The notes under the pieces: model-generated
What the model saw: only the letters and a program-made list of their open reading frames with translations
Databases searched by the model: none
What the model was told of the DNA's origin: nothing
Source of the DNA: an uncultured Oscillospiraceae bacterium
GTDB lineage: Bacteria; Bacillota; Clostridia; Oscillospirales; Oscillospiraceae
Length of the DNA stretch: 7,040 nucleotides
Direction of reading: 5' to 3'
Assembly: GCA_900751035.1 (NCBI GenBank)
Contig: CAADSF010000058.1
Coordinates: forward strand, 1-7,040
Program-made: the position numbers and the translations under genes
Shown here: positions 1 to 6,474 of the stretch, one piece after another
How the letters are laid out: every line of letters begins with the position of its first letter
Position numbering within the stretch: position 1 is the first letter of the stretch

Positions 1-1
1 A

Positions 2-535
2 TGCGTCGCGTGTACGCTGCCGTTCGTGCGCAGCCGCATTGGCTTCCTGTTCACGGCTGATTTCGCGGAGGCCAACACCTCCGGCGGACGCGCTGGCCGC
101 AAGCTCGTAGCCATGACGCTTCTGGAGCAGCGCGGAAAGGCAACAGGCGTGGGCCTCGGTATGTTCGGCGGAGCCGTCGCCATGCAGAATCAGGTCATCG
201 ACCATCAGGATTATTTCTACGTCGATAACTATTATCTCAAGCTTATGATTGAGATGGGCTATACGGGCCTTGCCGCATTTTTGATTACCGTCCTCGGCTT
301 CCTCGCAAACGGCTGCCGCGTGCTCTATCGCACGGCGCAGCAGAAAAAGCAGGGTCTGTCCCGGCTGTTCCCGCTGTGCGCGGGAATTTTTGCCGGACTG
401 TGCGGTGTTCTCGTTCATTGCGGACTTGAAAACATCTTTGAAGAGCCGTATATGATGGCCTATTTCTGGTCGCTGGTCGGCCTTCTGATGTGGGCAGGCT
501 TCCTGCGGAAGAACAAGCGGGAGGTGTGCGCATGA
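2..535 (+). CDS. O-antigen ligase/polymerase-like membrane protein, C-terminal part (5' end outside window)
   Basis: The reading frame is open from the left edge, so the true start lies upstream and only about 177 C-terminal residues are seen. The first third is a non-membrane stretch ending in a G-x-G-x-F run (GVGLGMFGGA) followed by the VDNYYLKLMIEMG segment. This layout is typical of the large extracytoplasmic loop of the O-antigen ligase/Wzy_C family. Three hydrophobic segments follow (around EMGYTGLAAFLITVLGF, LCAGIFAGLCGVLVHCG and FWSLVGLLMWAGF) and a short basic cytoplasmic tail. Family members transfer or polymerise lipid-linked glycans at the outer face of the membrane. In a Gram-positive host the likely product is a cell-wall or capsular polysaccharide, which is inference. 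The stop overlaps the start of the next gene by four bases, suggesting one transcript. Confidence 0.8.
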   Translation, partial: CVACTLPFVRSRIGFLFTADFAEANTSGGRAGRKLVAMTLLEQRGKATGVGLGMFGGAVAMQNQVIDHQDYFYVDNYYLKLMIEMGYTGLAAFLITVLGFLANGCRVLYRTAQQKKQGLSRLFPLCAGIFAGLCGVLVHCGLENIFEEPYMMAYFWSLVGLLMWAGFLRKNKREVCA

Positions 536-903
536 CGCCCGTGATTCTGGCGGTCCACTTCTCCGCCAAAAAGCTTGCAAAGCTTCGCATGGCCGCAATG
601 CGGCTGGGCGCGAAGGTTTGCGTCGTGGAAAAATGGGAGTACCTGAACGCCGTCGGCTCCCTGACGGGCGATCTCGGCAGCTTTGAGAGCTTTTATGACG
701 GGCCGGATTTCCCCGGTGAGCTGCTCGTCTTCGCGCATTTTTCAGATGCGCAGCTGAACCTGTTCTTGCAGACCATGCGCACGGCAAAACTCCCGCCCGT
801 CGCGCTGAAGGCCGTCCTGACGGACGAAAACAAGGGCTGGAACGTACTCGAACTGCACGAGGAGCTGCAAAAGGAGCACGAAGCGCTGCACAATCATAAT
901 TGA
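532..903 (+). CDS. DUF3783 domain-containing protein
   Basis: The product is 123 residues and soluble, with no signal peptide or membrane segment. The C-terminal half (about residues 59-118) matches my memory of DUF3783: a FPGELLVFAHFSD stretch, the LPPVALKAVLT strand and a helical, acidic WNVLELHEELQKEHEAL tail. The ATG at 532 is chosen because GGGAGGT lies six bases upstream and because it gives the ATGA overlap with the preceding gene's stop. An in-frame start at 490 exists but sits deep inside the upstream gene and lacks such a site. The function of DUF3783 is unknown. Co-translation with a polysaccharide-assembly gene may reflect shared regulation rather than shared function. Transcription ends at the hairpin just downstream. 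Confidence 0.8.
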   Translation: MTPVILAVHFSAKKLAKLRMAAMRLGAKVCVVEKWEYLNAVGSLTGDLGSFESFYDGPDFPGELLVFAHFSDAQLNLFLQTMRTAKLPPVALKAVLTDENKGWNVLELHEELQKEHEALHNHN

Positions 904-910
904 ATTTAAA

Positions 911-949
911 ATACCCCTGAACGCCCTTTTTGCAGACGTTCAGGGGTAT
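911..949. terminator. Bidirectional intrinsic terminator between convergent genes
   Basis: A perfect 13-base inverted repeat (911-923 ATACCCCTGAACG with 937-949 CGTTCAGGGGTAT) encloses a 13-base loop. It lies between the DUF3783 stop at 903 and the stop of the opposing gene at 954. T-rich sequence follows on both strands: CTGTTTATT on plus and TTTTAAATT on minus. It can therefore end both transcripts, and stops the two convergent units reading into each other. Confidence 0.88.
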
Positions 950-953
950 CTGT

Positions 954-2297
954 TTATTCGCTGAATTTCTTTCGAACCTCGGCCTGTCGGCCGCAGGTCA
1001 TTCTTCCCTCCGGGCATTTGCCGGAGACGAAGCAGGTCGGGCCATAGAGGCTGAACAGGAGCGGTGAGGTCCTCCGCAGCGCGGCAAGCGCGGCGCAGGC
1101 TGCGTCGCGAATCTCCCACTGGGCGCGATTGCAGCAGCGCAGGCGGAAAAAGACGTACAGCTCCCCGGCGTTCATCGTCGTCAGCACCGGGACTGTCTGC
1201 CCGCTGAGCAGCAGATAGGACAGCGCATCCTCCCCTGCCCCCGCTGTCCGGAGCTGCGCGGCAGCTTCCCCGGCCAGCCGGAACGCAGCGCGGTACTGCG
1301 CCTCCATTCCGGCCTGTCTGACGCTTTCCGGCAGAACATAGCGGTCATAGCACGCTGTCTTCAACAGCTCCGGTGCGCAGAGCGCCTGCATCCGGTGGCG
1401 CGTCAGATGGGTCAGCGCCGCAAGCGACAGGCCGCCGAACAGCAGCGTGTAGCTGGCCTGCTCCAGCTCGCGTTTTCTTGGCTGGGCCAGAAGGGATTTG
1501 AGCAGCACTGTCTGTTCTGACTCCGTCAGCGGCTGCGGCACATAGCCGTGCGCGAGCTGATACGCGCCGCAGATCAGCCCTTCTGCATCCTGCGGCGCAG
1601 CAAGGACTGTGACCGGCGCTTTCGACGAGAGCAGCTGCACCTCCTGCCGCGGGCAGAACGCGTCTGCCTGACGATAGGCTTCCGGCTTGCGGACGGCCAG
1701 AAACGGCAGCTGCTTCTCACACCGCGCAAACAGGCTCTCGCCCAGCGCACGCAGCTCCGGAATGCGGCTGCCGCGTCCATAGGTCAGCTCGTTCATCACG
1801 TGTACAAGCTCCCGCGCGTTCATGGAGCAGAAAAAGTTGCTGCAGAAGCAATACGGAAGAACGAATCGCGCATCTTCCTTCGGAACGCCCGCAGCCTCCA
1901 GCGCGTCATAGGTGCGGAACAGCGATTGAACCGTGTTTTCAAAAATTGCCCGCTGTGCGCCGTCCGCAAAAGCTGGCGAAACATATCCGGCCTTGGAAAA
2001 ATCGACGTACCGACGCGATTTGACCGTAAACGAGGCCAGTCGGAACTCAATCAGAAACTGCTCTGCCAGAACGGAGACATTTTCAAACGATAAGTTTACA
2101 TAACAATGTTCCAGCACCGAGGTATGCCCGGACGAGAGCACCTTGCCGATCAGCTTTTCATTCTTTTCCTGCCCGGCAGCCAATGATTTCGCGTAAATCT
2201 CGCCCGCCGTGCCGTCCATCGTGGAGATGCGCCCGCCGGAGGCGATCATTGCAGCCGCTTCCGGGCTGACGTTCAAAATCGATACATGTCCCTGCAT
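954..2297 (-). CDS. FAD-dependent thymidylate synthase (ThyX)-like protein, duplicated domain
   Basis: The 447-residue product is about twice the length of a single-domain ThyX and seems to contain two ThyX-like halves. In the first, GHTSVLEH (57-64) matches the family's GHxSxxEH motif. EFRLASFTVKSRRYV (84-98) aligns with the RHRxxSxNExSxRY signature but has EFR for RHR and TV for NE. A VLP motif (146-148) and MNARELVHVMN (159-169) follow. In the second half an intact RHR (300-302) appears, and RAQWEIR (391-397) matches the family's AQxEIR motif. A C-terminal Cys group (C422, C428, C435) could bind metal. ThyX makes dTMP from dUMP with FAD and methylene-tetrahydrofolate. Because each half is degenerate, true synthase activity is uncertain. 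AGGAGG lies seven bases before the ATG, overlapping the stop of the upstream gene, so translational coupling is likely. It is the last gene of the operon. Confidence 0.8.
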   Translation of the reverse strand: MQGHVSILNVSPEAAAMIASGGRISTMDGTAGEIYAKSLAAGQEKNEKLIGKVLSSGHTSVLEHCYVNLSFENVSVLAEQFLIEFRLASFTVKSRRYVDFSKAGYVSPAFADGAQRAIFENTVQSLFRTYDALEAAGVPKEDARFVLPYCFCSNFFCSMNARELVHVMNELTYGRGSRIPELRALGESLFARCEKQLPFLAVRKPEAYRQADAFCPRQEVQLLSSKAPVTVLAAPQDAEGLICGAYQLAHGYVPQPLTESEQTVLLKSLLAQPRKRELEQASYTLLFGGLSLAALTHLTRHRMQALCAPELLKTACYDRYVLPESVRQAGMEAQYRAAFRLAGEAAAQLRTAGAGEDALSYLLLSGQTVPVLTTMNAGELYVFFRLRCCNRAQWEIRDAACAALAALRRTSPLLFSLYGPTCFVSGKCPEGRMTCGRQAEVRKKFSE

Positions 2298-2309
2298 AGC
2301 TGCTCCTCC

Positions 2310-2972
2310 TCAGCGGAACGGGTCGCCCTGTTCATCGTAAATTTCCAGCCGCTTGATACGCGCAAAGTCCGGCTTCTGCTCCGGCAGATAGCGCTCAATC
2401 GCGTTGACCAGCAGCTGCGGATTGCAGCTCGGATTCTGCGCGGAGACAAGAACCGTCAGCTCCAGCTCCTGTGCAGACGCTTTCCGCATGGAAATCTCAA
2501 AGATCATGGGTGTCAGGTCAAGCTCTGTCTCCCCGCCGCTCTTCGTGCGCTTTTTGACAAGAAGCGTGCCTCCCGAAAACAGCTCCGGGATTGCCTGACC
2601 AGCCTGCGCCGGGATACCCCGGTCATATTCCAGCGTGATCTGCGCACGCAGGCGCGTCAGGTGTTTAATCTTAACAGCGCTTTCATACGCCGCCAGCACC
2701 CGGATGCCTGCGGGCATCGTGCGGTTCAGCAGAGCCGGGAGCTTTGCAAGGTCGACAGAGCCGTCCTGAATTTCAAAATCCAGAATCTCACAGACGCTTT
2801 CCGAACCGACGGGCAGCGGCAGCGCGATGGAGACATATGCACGGGGACTGAAGCCCTGCGAGTGCCAGATCATGATGTCCGCACGCTTGAACGCGCGTTG
2901 GAACACGCGCATCAAATCCAGATGGGAAAGATAGACCGCGTCGCCGGTCTTTTCAAACAGCAGGCGATTCAT
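2310..2972 (-). CDS. TIGR03936 family radical SAM-associated protein (DUF2344)
   Basis: The 220-residue protein is recognised by its start MNRLLFEKTGDAVYLSHLDL (residues 1-20) and the segment around 37-59 (HSQGFSPRAYVSIALPLPVG), both typical of TIGR03936/DUF2344. In this family the protein is encoded beside, or fused to, the TIGR03960 radical SAM protein, and that partner lies directly upstream here. Its biochemical role is unknown; an accessory or substrate-binding role for the radical SAM enzyme is the usual guess. The ATG is supported by AAAGGAGG at 2980-2987, seven bases upstream and inside the end of the preceding gene. The two genes overlap by 20 bases in different frames, so co-translation is likely. 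No membrane segment or signal peptide is visible. Confidence 0.88.
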   Translation of the reverse strand: MNRLLFEKTGDAVYLSHLDLMRVFQRAFKRADIMIWHSQGFSPRAYVSIALPLPVGSESVCEILDFEIQDGSVDLAKLPALLNRTMPAGIRVLAAYESAVKIKHLTRLRAQITLEYDRGIPAQAGQAIPELFSGGTLLVKKRTKSGGETELDLTPMIFEISMRKASAQELELTVLVSAQNPSCNPQLLVNAIERYLPEQKPDFARIKRLEIYDEQGDPFR

Positions 2973-4800
2973 CGCACAGCCTCCTTTCGCTCAGCAGCCG
3001 CGCACCGCAGCCGTTGCAGTGCGTGCGGCAGTCCGGCGTTGCCTCCGACCGCAGCGCCTTTTCGCGCTCATGCAGCAGGAACTTCGTTGTAACGCCGACG
3101 TCGATGGTCTGCCACGGCAGAAGCTCGTCGGTGCCGAAGCCGCGCGTTGTGTAGAAATCCGGGTCAATACCCGCACGGCGGAAGGCTTCCAGCCACTTTC
3201 CATAATCAAAATACTCATCCCAGCCGTCAAGCCTGCACCCCAGCCGGTGCGCCTCCAGCAGCGCCTGCCCGACGCGGCGGTCGCCGCGTGCCATCACGGA
3301 TTCCAGACGGCTGAGGTCAGATTCGTGATAGCGGTAATCGACGCATTTTGCGTGCAGGTTTGCCTGTAACAGATGGACGCGCCGCAGATATTCCTCCGGC
3401 GTGATCTGCGCTGCCCACTGGAACGGCGTGAAGGGCTTCGGGACAAAATACGCCGTCGCCAGATTGATGGACAGTCCGCGCTTTTTCCCGCTGCCGTTCT
3501 CCCGCCAGACCTGAAGGATTTTATAGACCAACTCCGCAATGCCGACCACATCCTCGTCCGTTTCAGTCGGCAGGCCCAGCATGAAATAGAGCTTCACGCT
3601 GTTCCATCCGCCGGAAAAGGCCGTGGCGCAGGTGGATAGAATTTCTTCCTCTGTGACATTTTTATTGATCGCGTCGCGCAGGCGCTGTGTTCCGGCCTCC
3701 GGCGCGAACGTCAGGCCGCTTTTGCGCACCTTCTGGATGCGCATCATAAGCGCCCGCGAGAAATTGTCTGCGCGCAGGCTCGGCAGCGAGAGATTGATCT
3801 TGCGCGGTTCACAGTAGTCGAGCAGGCCGTCGGCCAACGCTTCCAGCTCGCGGTAATCGGAGGTTGAAAGGCTGGCCAGCGTGATCTCGCTGTTGCCGGA
3901 ATCCTCAAGGGATTCGATTGCCTGTTTACATAATACGTCTGCCGACTTTGCCCGTATCGGTCGGTAGCAGAACCCGGCCTGACAGAACCGGCAGCCGCGG
4001 ATGCAGCCGCGGAAAATTTCGAGGTTTGACCGGTCGTGGACGATCTGGGTCGAAGGAACGATGGTCTTCGTCGGAAAATACGCCGCATTCATGTCCTGCA
4101 CAATACGCTTTTTAACACGCTCCGGCGCACCGGGTTCCGGCATAATAGCGGCAAGCGTCCCGTCCTCGTGATAGGTATGTGTATAAAAGAACGGCACATA
4201 GACGCCCTCGATCTTTGCGACCTCGTGCAGAAATTCCTGCTTCGTCAGGCCCTGCTTCTTGGCCGCGCGGTAGCATTCGATAATCTCCGGCGTGCTTTCC
4301 TCCCCTTCTCCAACGGAAAAGAAGTCAACAAAATCCGCCAGCGGCTCCGGGTTGACCGCACAGACACCGCCTGCAAATACGATGTTTTCCAGGCCGTCGC
4401 GGTCTTTGGCCAAAAGCGGGATCTGCGCCAGCTCCAGCATATTCAGAATGTTCGAATAGCACATCTCATAGCCGAGTGTGAACGCAACCAAATCAAAGTC
4501 CCTGACTGCGTCATGGCTTTCCAGCGCCCAAAGAGGAAGCCCATGCGCACGCATCTCGTCCTCCATATCGCCCCACGGCGCAAAAACGCGCTCACACCAG
4601 ACGCCGGGCATCTCGTTCATTACGCCGTAGAGAATCCGCATACCGATGTTGGACATACCGATCTCATAGGTGTCCGGGAAACAGAACGCAACGCGCACAT
4701 CGACATCTTTTTTGTCTTTGATGATCTGGTTATACTCTCCTCCCACATAGCGCGCCGGCTTCTGGACGCGCATGAGGATTCTGTGGAACTGATCTGTCAT
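2953..4800 (-). CDS. TIGR03960 family B12-binding-domain radical SAM protein
   Basis: The product is 615 residues. The N-terminal part (about 35-170) looks like a B12-binding-type fold, with FPDTYEIGMSNIGMRILY (41-58), GGVCAVNPEPLADFVD (144-159) and SVGEGEE (162-168). It lacks an evident DxHxxG cobalt-ligating motif, so cobalamin may not bind or may bind base-off. The radical SAM cluster motif CxxxCxxC is at C266, C270, C273 (CIRGCRFC), followed by a TIM-barrel-sized region to about 480. A C-terminal Cys group (C591, C595, C598, in PDCRTHCNGCG) may hold a second metal site. The ATG at 4800 is chosen because AGAAGGAA precedes it at suitable spacing and the family usually begins near the KPARYVGGE block. 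A 37-codon extension to 4911 would cross the promoter. The reaction is not established. It is the first gene of the operon. Confidence 0.9.
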   Translation of the reverse strand: MTDQFHRILMRVQKPARYVGGEYNQIIKDKKDVDVRVAFCFPDTYEIGMSNIGMRILYGVMNEMPGVWCERVFAPWGDMEDEMRAHGLPLWALESHDAVRDFDLVAFTLGYEMCYSNILNMLELAQIPLLAKDRDGLENIVFAGGVCAVNPEPLADFVDFFSVGEGEESTPEIIECYRAAKKQGLTKQEFLHEVAKIEGVYVPFFYTHTYHEDGTLAAIMPEPGAPERVKKRIVQDMNAAYFPTKTIVPSTQIVHDRSNLEIFRGCIRGCRFCQAGFCYRPIRAKSADVLCKQAIESLEDSGNSEITLASLSTSDYRELEALADGLLDYCEPRKINLSLPSLRADNFSRALMMRIQKVRKSGLTFAPEAGTQRLRDAINKNVTEEEILSTCATAFSGGWNSVKLYFMLGLPTETDEDVVGIAELVYKILQVWRENGSGKKRGLSINLATAYFVPKPFTPFQWAAQITPEEYLRRVHLLQANLHAKCVDYRYHESDLSRLESVMARGDRRVGQALLEAHRLGCRLDGWDEYFDYGKWLEAFRRAGIDPDFYTTRGFGTDELLPWQTIDVGVTTKFLLHEREKALRSEATPDCRTHCNGCGARLLSERRLCDESPAV

Positions 4801-4833
4801 GGATAGCTTTCCTTCTCTTTTGTGATTCACTCT

Positions 4834-4862
4834 ATTGTACCTGTTAGCGCCGGAAAATGCAA
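4834..4862 (-). promoter_or_regulatory. Sigma-A promoter of the radical SAM/ThyX-like operon
   Basis: Reading the minus strand, TTGCAT (4862-4857) is followed after exactly 17 bases by TACAAT (4839-4834). This is a good sigma-A match with transcription expected near 4827. It leaves a leader of about 27 bases before the ATG at 4800, with no room for a riboswitch. Confidence 0.68.
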
Positions 4863-4901
4863 CATAATAAAGCTTGCTGTGGACGTTCCAACTATCAAAA
4901 A

Positions 4902-4953
4902 TTCTTGACAATAAAACTTGGCATGATTATAATAGTGTCAAGAAAACTTGGCA
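4902..4953 (+). promoter_or_regulatory. Cluster of four CTTGRCA motifs, probable operator
   Basis: CTTGACA occurs at 4904-4910, CTTGGCA at 4917-4923, CTTGACA on the minus strand at 4936-4942, and CTTGGCA at 4947-4953. The outer context gives a perfect nine-base inverted repeat (TTCTTGACA at 4902-4910 with TGTCAAGAA at 4936-4944) and an 11-base direct repeat (AAAACTTGGCA at 4913-4923 and 4943-4953, 30 bases apart). The copies cover the -35 box, the spacer and the expected transcription start, the usual place for repressor binding. The XRE protein encoded two genes on is the obvious candidate ligand, giving self-regulation; this is inference. Confidence 0.6.
4905..4933 (+). promoter_or_regulatory. 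Consensus sigma-A promoter of the DUF6442/XRE cassette
   Basis: TTGACA (4905-4910) and TATAAT (4928-4933) are both perfect matches with an optimal 17-base spacer. Transcription should start near 4940, about 26 bases before the first start codon. A promoter this strong usually needs repression, in keeping with the motif cluster lying over it. Confidence 0.88.
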
Positions 4954-4965
4954 AAGAGGTGTGTT

Positions 4966-5295
4966 ATGGAAAAAGAAGAAATTTTGGCGTTCAGCCGTAA
5001 AGAGAATGGAAATCGAGACTTGGCCGAGATGGAAACGGCTGCACAAGCCGGCAGCATTGCTGCCCGCGTTGGCGCCGGTGTGTGCTGTCTCGTCTCCGCT
5101 TTATTCGCCTGGGCCACGAAAACCGCATACTTAAGTCCCTGGATCATTTATTTCAGTATTCTTGGCACACAGTCTCTCGTGAAATTCACAAAAGCGAAAC
5201 GAAAATCAGACCTTGCGCTCACTGTCCTGTATTTTGTCCTGTTTATTCTCTGCCTGACCTTTTTTGTGCTGCGGCTCATCGAGGTGAAGGGATGA
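4966..5295 (+). CDS. DUF6442-like small membrane protein
   Basis: The 109-residue product begins MEKEEILAFSRKEN, with a charged cytoplasmic-type N-terminus of about 28 residues. Three predicted hydrophobic segments follow, near residues 31-50, 56-72 and 83-103. The opening EEILxxSRKEN...DLAE pattern resembles proteins I recall as DUF6442, commonly encoded beside small XRE regulators in Firmicutes; the family assignment is from memory. The function is unknown. The ATG at 4966 has AGAGGT five bases upstream; an in-frame TTG at 4948 lies inside the operator and is less likely. The stop overlaps the next start as ATGA, so the two are probably co-translated. Base composition is visibly more AT-rich than in the flanking core genes. 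Confidence 0.75.
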   Translation: MEKEEILAFSRKENGNRDLAEMETAAQAGSIAARVGAGVCCLVSALFAWATKTAYLSPWIIYFSILGTQSLVKFTKAKRKSDLALTVLYFVLFILCLTFFVLRLIEVKG

Positions 5296-5498
5296 ACGAT
5301 GCGCTGAAATTGCAGAACAACTTGAAGGAAGCACGTTCTGAAAAGAATCTTTCCCAGTCTCAGCTTGCAGAGCTGGTGGGTGTCTCACGAAACACAATCA
5401 GTTCTATCGAGACAGGGCAATTCAATCCAACTGCCAAATTGGCGCTGATTCTCTGCATTGCTTTGGATAAAAAATTTGAAGAATTGTTCTATTTTTAG
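5292..5498 (+). CDS. Small XRE-family helix-turn-helix transcriptional regulator
   Basis: The 68-residue protein is essentially a single HTH domain. SQSQLAELVG (21-30) forms the second helix and VSRNTISSIETG (31-42) the recognition helix region, followed by a conserved-looking PTAKLALILCIAL (46-58) and a FEELFYF end. There is no sensor or effector domain, so control of activity probably comes from another partner, perhaps one of the membrane proteins on either side. GAGGTG lies five bases before the ATG, inside the end of the previous gene, with an ATGA overlap. The likely target is the CTTGRCA cluster over its own promoter, by inference. A longer in-frame ORF reaches back to 5082, but that part is merely out-of-frame reading of the upstream gene. 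Confidence 0.92.
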   Translation: MNDALKLQNNLKEARSEKNLSQSQLAELVGVSRNTISSIETGQFNPTAKLALILCIALDKKFEELFYF

Positions 5499-5507
5499 GA
5501 GGCCGTA

Positions 5508-5810
5508 ATGGATAACATATTGCTTTTGGTTTTTGGCATATGCCTGTCCGTGCTTGGAATCATAAACATAAAAGGAAATATCAGCACGATACATTCCTAC
5601 AACCGCAGAAATGTGAAAGAGGAAGATATCCCCAAATACGGCAAGGCTGTCGGCACAGGAACGCTTGTGATCGGTGCTTCCCTGATTTTATCGTATCTCG
5701 TCACGTTTTGGAATCAAGCATCAATCGATTATATTGTTCTTCCGGCAATGGTTGTCGGTCTGGCGTTTATTCTATACGGACAGCTCAAATACAATCATGG
5801 TATCTTTTAA
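5508..5810 (+). CDS. Small three-pass membrane protein of unknown function
   Basis: The 100-residue product has hydrophobic segments near residues 3-20, 46-67 and 74-92. A charged loop (about 21-44, NRRNVKEEDIPKYGKAVG) lies between the first and second. It loosely resembles small Firmicute membrane proteins of the DUF3784 type, but I would not assign a family. The ATG is set by AGGAGG at 5497-5502, five bases upstream and overlapping the stop codon of the XRE gene. That arrangement ties it to the same transcript. Gene order (membrane protein, regulator, membrane protein) suggests a sensing or membrane-stress module, which is inference. Confidence 0.82.
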   Translation: MDNILLLVFGICLSVLGIINIKGNISTIHSYNRRNVKEEDIPKYGKAVGTGTLVIGASLILSYLVTFWNQASIDYIVLPAMVVGLAFILYGQLKYNHGIF

Positions 5811-5817
5811 ACAGAAA

Positions 5818-5859
5818 GAACCCCCTCATGGTTTTTGTGAACCGCATGAGAGGGTGTTC
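5818..5859. terminator. Hairpin between convergent genes, probable terminator
   Basis: GAAC-CCCCTCATG-GTT (5818-5833) pairs with AAC-CGCATGAGAGGGTGTTC (5840-5859), with a six-base loop and small bulges. On the minus strand it is followed by T-rich TTCTGTTTAAAA, fitting termination of the M50 gene transcript. On the plus strand no T run follows, so it may only partly end the XRE cassette transcript. Confidence 0.6.
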
Positions 5860-5904
5860 CAATGCCATGCACGCCGCGCATATCTTCTCTGCCGGTTTTC
5901 CGGT

Positions 5905-6474
5905 TCACCGCTCTGCATCCGCACGTCTTGCGAGCATCAGCAGGCGCACGGTCAGGTAAGCCGCCGTCCCAAGCGGCCAGAGTCCCGCTTTTCTGATAAA
6001 GGTCAGAAACACGCCAATGAGCAGCAGGACGGCACAGGATACAAGGCTGACGAGCTCCGAAATATGTTCCGCCTGCGCAAGCGGCAGTCTGGCAAGCAGC
6101 GCACAGCGGATCATCCGCCCGCCGTCCAGCGGCCAGACCGGCAGCAGATTATAGCTTCCCAGCATCAGACTGTATGCAGCGAAGGAAGGCCTCTGCATAC
6201 AGAAGGCCGCGCCGCAGATCAGATTGACCAGCGGCCCGGCAAGCGCCGAAAGCAGCTCCTGCCGGTAGCCAAGACCGGACGCCGCAATATGCAGATCTGC
6301 AAACCGCAGCGTCAGCCGCCGCACCTGCCCGCCGCAGGCCAGCATCATGACAATGTGTGACAGCTCATGCACCGCCATCGCGAAGAGGATTGGCAGCACC
6401 GAGCCGCTTCGGTCAAGCGCTGCAAGGACGATTGCAAACATAAAAAAGCCCGGCCGGAGCTCAATCGCCGGCAC
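5905..6474 (-). CDS. M50-family site-2 (SpoIVFB-type) intramembrane metalloprotease
   Basis: The 189-residue integral membrane protein has the zinc-binding HExxH motif (HELSH, 36-40) inside a hydrophobic helix. It also has AGPLVN (79-84) and the third-ligand motif NLLPVWPLDGGR (109-120, D117). Both key motifs are intact, so it is probably an active intramembrane protease. SpoIVFB in Bacillus cleaves pro-sigma-K during sporulation. This protein is shorter and has no C-terminal CBS domain, so its substrate is open. Translation begins at GTG 6474: the frame is closed by a stop two codons upstream, and the IELRPGFF start fits the family. No strong ribosome site precedes it, and it overlaps the preceding gene by 14 bases, so coupling is likely. 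An internal ATG at 6441 is an alternative start. Confidence 0.88.
   Translation of the reverse strand: MPAIELRPGFFMFAIVLAALDRSGSVLPILFAMAVHELSHIVMMLACGGQVRRLTLRFADLHIAASGLGYRQELLSALAGPLVNLICGAAFCMQRPSFAAYSLMLGSYNLLPVWPLDGGRMIRCALLARLPLAQAEHISELVSLVSCAVLLLIGVFLTFIRKAGLWPLGTAAYLTVRLLMLARRADAER

Noticed and set aside
1548..2093. 181-residue plus-strand ORF opposite the ThyX-like gene
   Set aside because: It is an antisense shadow in a GC-rich gene, with no SD or recognisable domain.
2286..3092. 268-residue plus-strand ORF opposite the TIGR03936 gene
   Set aside because: It is antisense to two recognised genes, rich in Arg/Gln as typical of complement-strand shadows.
4036..4806. 256-residue plus-strand ORF opposite the radical SAM gene
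   Set aside because: It is antisense to a protein with clear family motifs; no independent support.
4801..4911. Earlier start of the radical SAM protein at 4911
   Set aside because: It would translate through the TTGCAT/TACAAT promoter; the ATG at 4800 has a ribosome site and fits the family's N-terminus.
5082..5291. N-terminal extension of the XRE regulator
   Set aside because: It overlaps the DUF6442-like gene in another frame, and the HTH domain is complete from 5292 with its own SD.
5734..6360. 208-residue plus-strand ORF opposite the M50 gene
   Set aside because: It overlaps the cassette's last gene, crosses the hairpin at 5818-5859 and is antisense to the intact HExxH protease.
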